Source of the DNA: Trichobilharzia regenti | Taxonomy: Eukaryota; Platyhelminthes; Trematoda; Strigeidida; Schistosomatidae | Assembly (NCBI GenBank): GCA_944472135.2 | Contig: OX235262.1 | Location: 39,111,804 to 39,175,803 of the forward strand | Length of the DNA stretch: 64,000 bases | Reading direction: 5' to 3' | In this document: one piece after another, positions 40,401 through 49,400 of the stretch | Numbering within the stretch: position 1 is the stretch's first letter | How the letters are laid out: the number at the start of each line of letters is the position of its first letter | Made by a program: the position numbers and the translations under genes | Notes under the pieces: model-generated | What the model was told of the DNA's origin: nothing | Seen by the model: only the letters and a program-made list of their open reading frames with translations | Databases searched by the model: none

Positions 40401-43400
40401 AATAGTAACAATTGACGTAATAGAGGAAGAGTATACAAACTGAATAAACCAAGGCGAAGGATAAGTAGAGCCGAAATATGAATGGGGATTACTATACTTT
40501 AGCATAGAGGAAAAGACCATGAACGTTAGAGGAGCTGAAGGAACTTTTTCTGTACACAGAGATCTGGCTTTTCTATTTCGATGGCCAAAGATAGCTTCAG
40601 CAATACAGATGAGTCGGATACGTAATGATTCGCGAAAGTTATTTTCTGCCTAGTGGATAACTTTAAAGGTGGAGGTTGTAGAGAGAGAGAGAGTGATCAT
40701 TACTGACCAGATGTCCAATGACTGCGCTTTTTACAGCTCCACTTCCACCTCTTCGTGATCATGCAGGATACTGTTCTCTTACTCTCTTGGACGAAACCCG
40801 AGTCGAAATACTGATATACCTAGCTCCATACGAGCAGGTGAGTTGATAAACGCATCCAGAGTTGATCGAATGCGGGTCCTGTCCTTCAAGTTATTGGACA
40901 TTTCATTCATGTTCGTATTGACCATCCATATTCTAAGTGTTAGTCAAAACTAAGTGACTATTATTCCATCTTGTACTTGTACCACACAGCAGACTTTCTA
41001 AATGAAAATTCTAATTTACCTTTACTTACAATATTGTAGGCTGAAATTGATGGGTTTATAATTGTGGAGCCTGAAGAATTTATTGAAAGTAACTGTTTAC
41101 TCTAATTAGTTTTTGTTCTAAGTAATGTATAAACGAAAACAAACAGGACATCTACTGTGTTTTATAAGCTAATACAACAAAGTAGCACTTTTCAAGTGTT
41201 AGTTTATAGGGATTTGAATGGTTTCAAGTTTGATCAGTTGGAGGACATTTGAGAGACAGCCAGTACTAGAAAGTCGTTTCGTCATAGTTTGGGATACTTC
41301 ACGTGTACACACCCACAAATCCACTGGGGAACGAACCTACTACCTACAGGTTAAGACATCAACTCGTTGACCATTCAGGCACTTCAGCAGAAATCCAATG
41401 GCCCATGAATTCTAATTTCTGTCACTTAGCGATTTTTAGCCTCAGCAAGCCAATGGATGTCATAGGTGCGCATTGCCGTAGCGTCCCAAACTAGAAAGAA
41501 ACAGCTCTCCAGCATTCCATGGTTTTCAATAGTTCTCTAGATGATATCGATCCATAATAACAAAACAGCACCTGTAAGGAGCAGGAGGAGATATATTATA
41601 AGTCAGTGTTTGCCGTGTGGTCTGTAAACCAGATTTTCAACCGTAATCTGAAACAAAGATTCTTTCATTGGGTTTTTACCGGTACAGACTGCCCAGTCAG
41701 GACATAGGTTTTATCTTACTAGCTGGTAATTTATAGGTTTCATGAAAGGATCATATTCTTCCATTCATTTCGTTTCGGAATGGGACATTGTGTCTCAAGC
41801 TTGACCTCTGAAGTTTCAGCAGATGTAGTGCTTATATCCAACCTTCCCATTTTACAGACCTTACTACTTGCCAGCTGAGGTTTGGGAGTAGGTCGGACGG
41901 GAATCGAACCCAGACTAGATGTGTGGTTTGAGAACGATGTAACAGTGAACCACCAAACCCGTTAGCGACCATATCATGTTGAGAGCAAATGAATTGGGAG
42001 TGGTGATTTCTGGTCATACTGGATTTTTGTTGAAGGAGTGACCCCTTGTCTCTACAGTCTATCTTCTATATCTTTCTCGAAGTAAGACTTTGATTTCAGG
42101 AATTAGTCATGTATTGTCGTGTGTTTTAGTATCAGTTAGAACGAACCCATATCTAGTATTACCTCGCCCCACTTCAACACTACACCATACTAAATAATTG
42201 ATTCAATCTTCCAGTGGGTGAAAAACATTACAGATAACAATGAGGTCACAAACGGGTCAGTCTAAAAAGCCATTGAAAACACACCAACACATAGACATCT
42301 ACCACATGACCACATAAAAACGTTTAATCTCATTCAAACTCAGTACTACAGATTACTTAACCACTTCCATCTGTAGTTAGTATTGATTAGGCTATTTAGA
42401 CTGTCAGTGGAAAGTTTAGGGTCAAGGTATGCAGTTCATGGAATACGGCACAACCATAGTTTGCTTTTTTTAATTTATAATTTTATGTTACCATGCTTTA
42501 CACTATACGGTGTCCAATATGTCTGTTTGAGTCTGTTAATATTCTGTTAGTCTTAGTGCTTGAATTTCAGTGTCAGCTTAGACTGCTCTCATAGCGAAAA
42601 CCCGAGTTTACTGAGTGACTCTGAGATGCCCGAAGTCTGATCATGGATTCATGTCAATTAGAGAGCCACTGAAAACTAGGCACTGGTGCAGAGCTGCTTT
42701 GTTCTAGTTTTAGGACTCCTCAACAGAACCTATTTATGAACCGACAGAGGATAGAACCCAGACCTTCAGGTTATGCAGCGAGCTCGCTAACCGTTCAGCT
42801 AGCAAGACAAAATTCAGTAGTCCGTGATTTCTAACTTCTATCAAGTGTTGGTTTGCACAGATTTGATTAGTTACAGGATTGATCACGAGTTGGGGCATCA
42901 GTTAGAGAACCACCAGTAAATCTGGGAATACTGGACAGCTATTTCATCATGGTATGAAACTCTTCAGCAATAGGCACCTAACTTCTATCAGATAATGATT
43001 TGCAGTGCCACTGCTAGCCACGAGATGTTTCATCATTCTAAGATATATTTTAATGATTTAAGCTTAGAATACCACTTCACCTAAATGATCCTGGGGAACC
43101 CAAAAACAACCAGAGTTAACATGGTAAATTAGTGAAAAGATCATTTCAAATAAGTAAACATTAGCGGAAATATCTTCTTAGAGTTGATTTATGTACATAG
43201 GAAGTCTGAAATGCAAGTGTAATTACAGAGATATGGAAGCTTATAAATCAATTTTTAAAGTACACTTTGTGATAATTTTTGCGTACGATATTCAACATGT
43301 AATCTTCATTGATCTGAACAATTTCTGTTTTACACAACAAAAAAAATAAGGTGTAATTCGTCGGGAAACGTGTACTGCATTTTCGCAACACATTTTGGAT

Positions 43401-46400
43401 ATTCTTGTTGCTCACGTACAAGTCAAACGTACTTATTTATAAGGTAACAGAGTATCGATAAAGGTCAGTATTGTTCGTATTAGACAGCTCAGTGGTAACG
43501 TCTCTGACTGTAACACTGAGTGACACGGGTTTGAATCTCAGGAGTGACATAGGTTCCTTCGAGAATACAGATACGCCTTGCTGATGAGTGCCAACTACCA
43601 CGAAACCTAGGTTCAAGGCTTCCTGCCGACTGCCTCCAACCATGTAATACCAACAATTCACAGTGCACCGTAATGGCGAGCCACCTAGCATGGTGGCCAT
43701 ATTGCAAGCTTTACTGACAGAATTCAGTCTGCACGGAAGATAGGACTAGACACATCACACTAGTTAATGACCAGTGTCCAGTCAAAAAAGGTCAATATGT
43801 TTGCCGGTCAAGATCATAGATACGAGGTAAGAAAAATGAGAAGGGGTGAAAATAATGTAAAGTAAAATAATCTATGGTTTTAGATGAGATTAACAAGGCA
43901 CAATCATAGCAATAGAAAGTAATCTTTTAACATATAAAACAGAGTTAAACCGTTTTATGGCCAAGGATTCAACAAATTTAAGTGAATGATAGGAACTTTT
44001 GAATATACAGATGTAAAGGCACTTGTAGTGCACATTGTACCTTTGAACTTTTGTTTAAACTGACTCACCCACGGTGATCCACGTTTTAGCTTTTGAGTTG
44101 TGAGTCTTCCGTACGTTCATTGGTTCGCTCTCTTGTTGTGCTCTCTTTCTGCACACTCTCCGAGCCTACCTCCAGTAACGTCTGCAGCTAAGTTGTACAG
44201 TCACTTTATTTATTAAATCTGTTATTTAGTTACGTTAAATACAACTCATACTAAGAATTCTTTCCATTGTTAGCTTTTAAACTTTGATTGAGTTAATCAG
44301 TACTTACACGTTAGGTAGAGTACTCGTAAAGTCATAAGACGGTGAAGTTTTTAGTAAGTGTGGGGATATCGAAGACTATCTTAAGTCTAGCTTCAACACT
44401 TACACACTATTGAAATCAGCTTTGTGACAGTTTTCTGCGGACAGTTATTTTCAGGGTTATTTGAACAAGGCGGTTTTATCTGTGATTTTTACACCTGACT
44501 AGCAGATATCCAAAGGTCCTCCCCATGTACATCTGATCACACATATAAGTAAATTGGTAAACAAAATAGAATGTGACACTATCTTTCTGATACTGTATGA
44601 GTTTACTAGAATACTAGAATAAATGTCGTTTCCTATATGAAAATAAGTTTAGCTGTGGATATTGGGTGCCACTTTGAGTCTTTGTTTGAGGAATGAACTT
44701 TGATCAAAACTAGTGAAAAGTACAAATATATAAAGATCCTCCTCCTTAGTGCTGACTGGATTGGTGCAGCCTTTACTTTGACTAATTGAATCAATGAAAT
44801 TCATTGAAGAGATAAGCATTATTTTAAGTGGCTATATTTCATAAAATCATACATGAAATAAAAAAAATAAGGCCTCTGTGTTAGTTCTGCATTTGTTTAT
44901 GTATTAGGTATTTTGCTATACGAAAAGCAATAATTTATGATATCATATAGACCATTTCAATTAAAACTAACCTTTTATTATCAACAACATTTGAAATTTC
45001 AACAGAAATTGGGTAAACTAAAACTTAGTGAATTTCAAGGCAGTAAAAAGAAAGTTTCCACTGACAACAATACAACTGTGATGAAGGTGAGTGATTTTTA
45101 CTTATTTTTTCATCCCTATGCGTTCCGGGTGGGCTTCAAACTTGAGCTCTGAAGTTTCATTGGCAGTGATGCTAGTCTCACACCCAACTCTCCCTATTTG
45201 TCAGGCCTACAAACAGCCAAAGGAAGTAAAGGTGTCTGTCAGCTAGGGAATCGAACCCTGTGGCTATATGCAACGTTCACAAGCATTCTACGACCGAACC
45301 ACCGATGGACTGAAAACAATACAACTGTGATGAAGAAGATTTGCTGACTTTTTATTTCTTAAATAAAATAGATAAGACATTACAGGATTTCATCATGAGC
45401 TGACATCAGTTAGAGAACCATTGGAAAACCTGGGAGTACTGGACAGTTTGGAACTCTTCATCAGTATGCACCCACCGCGGTTCGAACCCAGGACCTTCTG
45501 GTAACAAGGCGAGCTCGTACACCGTTGAGCCACTGGGACCCGATACAATGGCCAGTCCATGAATTCTAACTTCTGCCAATTCACGACATAGCGCGACCCC
45601 AGCTAATGTCTTCGGCTAGTATTTGTCCTCACACCCGACCTGCTGCACCCTACTGGTCACGACTTCTCACTAGAACCACAGGTAACTACTTACATGCAGT
45701 AGTTGAAGTTGCTGAATTTCATAAAAATCCACATGACAGCAGAGAAAAACAGAATTCGTGGAGAATAGCCATAAAGAAATTAAAGAGAAAAGAACAAGAA
45801 GTTCGACAAACAGATATCTGCTCGACGGTTGTATCCTCAAGAGCAGCTACACAATCCCATTTATATACATATGAGTTTACATAGTGACAATTATTATTCA
45901 ATTCCACATAATAACGAAGGTGAACAATAAAGCTGATAATAACTTTCAACTTGGGATGACAGTCCGAAGGTGTGAGTATAGATTACAAGCAGCTTAGGAA
46001 AAAATTACATGGGTTTAGAAAATAGCCAACTAATACATAAAATAGTTTTTAATAAAGACAGTTATAAAAGGGATGAGCATGAAAACAGATTGAAATAATT
46101 GTTTTTATGAGTGAAGATGAAAACAAAAATGTAGGAGTCCAGCCGAACTAGATCCATCGTAAATGTTGAGGTTGGACTAGTTTCTTTCAAACAAACTGAT
46201 AAATGAATGCGAAGAAACTATAACAAACGAAAATGTCCAGGGGAAGTGATAGTTATATGGAGAATAATAAGGATTTAGTGGTTCTGAGAGATTAAAAAAG
46301 GTGAGTGTCTCGGTACCATTGAGAGTGATATTAAGCCATATCATCAACAAGCTCAAATCATTCATTCTTAACATTTTGAGTGTCCTAACGACTCAGCCTA

Positions 46401-49400
46401 TACCTCTCTATGTGGCGCAAACCAACAGTCGAAGATTTTATGGTTCGATGCTGTGCTTTTATTTAATCACACCTAGCTGTTTTTCAATCTCAGCCTACGT
46501 TAGATGGTATCACTCAACGAGAAGGGTGAGACAGAAGATGTGTGGTTTTTATTTAGCAACACATGACCAGTCCTACAATAACTGACATACCCAGTACCAA
46601 CCTAAAAAGAAGCTTACCTAAACTACAAGTATAGTCACAGAAACACAAAATTAAAAGGCCTCATTAATCAGAAGCGTGCTGTCAAGAGATGAATGCAAAG
46701 CTAAGTTCATCTTATGCGAAACCTTGAGTCAATTATCTAGCCAGTAACGGCTGAGCGAAAACCACAAGTCTGTAGCAGCGTGTTGGAAATGCTTTTGTTG
46801 ACGAGTGCAGCAAGTCTCTGAACCAAAGAGAAGCACTGATTTGACACAACTGTTAGATATTCAACCGTGATTCGTTGCGATAAATAGCCTGAATCATCAT
46901 GCCACAATGATTTTAGAGTAATGAACGCCTTCGTGCCTTGCATTCCCTATGCTCCCTACCTAGATTTGATATTATCATCCATGTCACGTGTAGTTGAAAC
47001 GTTTCAAGAGAGGAATGTGAAAGAGACAACATCCTTTACATTCCTTCAGTTGACAATGATTTGAATTCGTTGTTGTTGGTTTTGTATCCTCACCAACTGT
47101 ACTTCTTCTTCCAAAATGTACGTTTTCGCTTGTATATCTTCGAGTTTTTGTATGATATTAAACACAATCCATCTGTGAAATTCAGATCTTTTATGACCTA
47201 TATGTACCAGTCTTCCCACTCGTCATGGTGTGAGGCATGATTCACTCCACCAGAATTAGAAAAGTGCATCGGTAGTACTAGGGAGCTTTAGCTTACTTCT
47301 GTTTTTACTTCAAATGGTTTGATTAACGCTCCAATGTGAATGACTTGATATGTGGTATCAGCATATAGCTATTGAATGAGGTTTAAAAGCTTTGAGGTGA
47401 TGAACTCAGTATTGTTAAGGCGATTGCGGAGTTACTTCTCTGTCACAGTTGTCAAAAAGCTTTCCTAAGTCAATGAAGCTGAGGATCAAGAGCTGACTGA
47501 AGTTCTAGGCCCTGTTCGATGATGATGAAGCTTGGTGTTGTATTTGATGGTTAAAACTACTAATACATAAACAAGAACATAAGAAATTCGGCAATTCTTT
47601 AAAGTGTTTGTATACCATATAACTATTTTTTGCAAATTCAATGTTCGCTGTTTTTCCTTCTTGATTAATCTTTTAATCAGCCTAAAGATTCGATGCCTTC
47701 ACGAGATGTTCCAATCCATACACTTCGTCGACAAATAATGATGACCAATGATGCAAAGGAAAAGAAACTTTTAACGGAAATACTCAGTCTAAAAATTAAG
47801 GTAAATACAATAAATATTTACACATTGTTGTTGATTCCTTGATTCTTTTCCGACTAGTTACAATTACCATCTATTTTGACAGTGTTTTTGAAGTTGTTGG
47901 TCTATACAGATTTAATTAATTTACAGTTTGATTTCGTCGCGAAATGATATCAGTCTTAAGAACCACTGAAAACGAAGTGGCACTGACTTCTGTTTTTGTC
48001 CTAGTATGCTGCTCGTCAACAGTACACACGCGAGACTCTAAATGGGATCAATATTCCCGTTTGTTAGAATTTTCAATAGAATTATGCAGTATGGAAGTGA
48101 GTGACTATAGTAACTCGTAATTTACAAGACCACATATTATTGGCTTCAGTGTCAGCGGCAGAATGCTCGCCAACCACGTACGTGGCCCGGGTGTGAGATC
48201 CTAGCTGACACTTGACAAACCTCGCTAATTCGGTGGTCAACCCCATAAAGGGGAAATGCTGGCCATGAAGGTAGCAAACCTACCTCGTAAATATGACACC
48301 ACTACTACCGAGGCTTCAGAGTTGAAGCTTGAAGTCCTATGTTCCACGAGGAACGGGAAGGAATAAAAAATATGACAGCCGTTGGATTAAGAATTCAAAC
48401 CCACAATATCCACCCTGTTCATATAGTGGTATTGACTTTTATACGCCATATACATACCCTGCAGCCTAACGTAAAGCACCAAAAATGATAATTGTATTTG
48501 GCTGACGTATCTGTTTAGTAGGTAAATTCTTAAATAATGTACCATTTCAGGAGTTAGTTTGAAGGGATTTGATTTGTACAAGTCTGACCACGGATGGATA
48601 CCATTTAGAGAACCAGTGAAAACCAGCAGAAAGTACTGAACAACTGCTCCGTTCTAGTTTTGGACTCGCAGACAGAACGCGCTCACTAGGTTTCGAACTC
48701 ATCACCTTCCAGTTACAAGGTAAGGTTGTAGGCCATTCAACCACTGGGACCCAACTCAATGAATGAATCCCAACTTCTAGCAACTCAATTTTAGCGCGAC
48801 TTGCATCAGCAAATGTCAATGGTCTGTGACTGGCTGCAGGACGAAGGTTTTTTGAGTTCTAGTGACAAGTCGTAACCATATGATTCGAGGTGAGGACACC
48901 CTGATCCAAAAATTGAAAGGCAGAGCTCATCAGTGGCTACTCAGTTTAACTCGACTCAGAAAACTAAATCACTTCAAACCGCCTAAATTCCGGCTAGCTA
49001 ATTAGCTATTTATAATAGGCTACGTACCTGTCTTTAGGAACTGTCTAAGTGCTCTAAAAAGCTCAAAATAACATACTGTATAGCATGTCTATTCATTTCT
49101 GTTCATTTTTCTGTTTTACTAGAGAAGCAGCATTATTCAGGATACAATGGATTTAATTGTTGAAGTAATGAAGACATCAAAGGCAGTTTTTGCAAATCCA
49201 AGTATTGATGATATTTTAGATTGTGCAGAATCAGTTTATAATACATTTAAAAGAAATTGTTTTACACGTCAACAGGTGAGTATCCATTTTGTTTTTCTCT
49301 TTTCCTGGAAGATTATTATTAATTATTCGCCTTACTCTCCTCGTTACTTAGCAAATACTATTTTAATAGAGAGGAAAATGTACTTTTTTACGAGCCTTAG

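Noticed and set aside
42880..43000. Third possible hammerhead (minus strand, CTGAAGA core and wobble stem I)
   Set aside because: Stem II does not pair, so it is listed only as a decayed copy.
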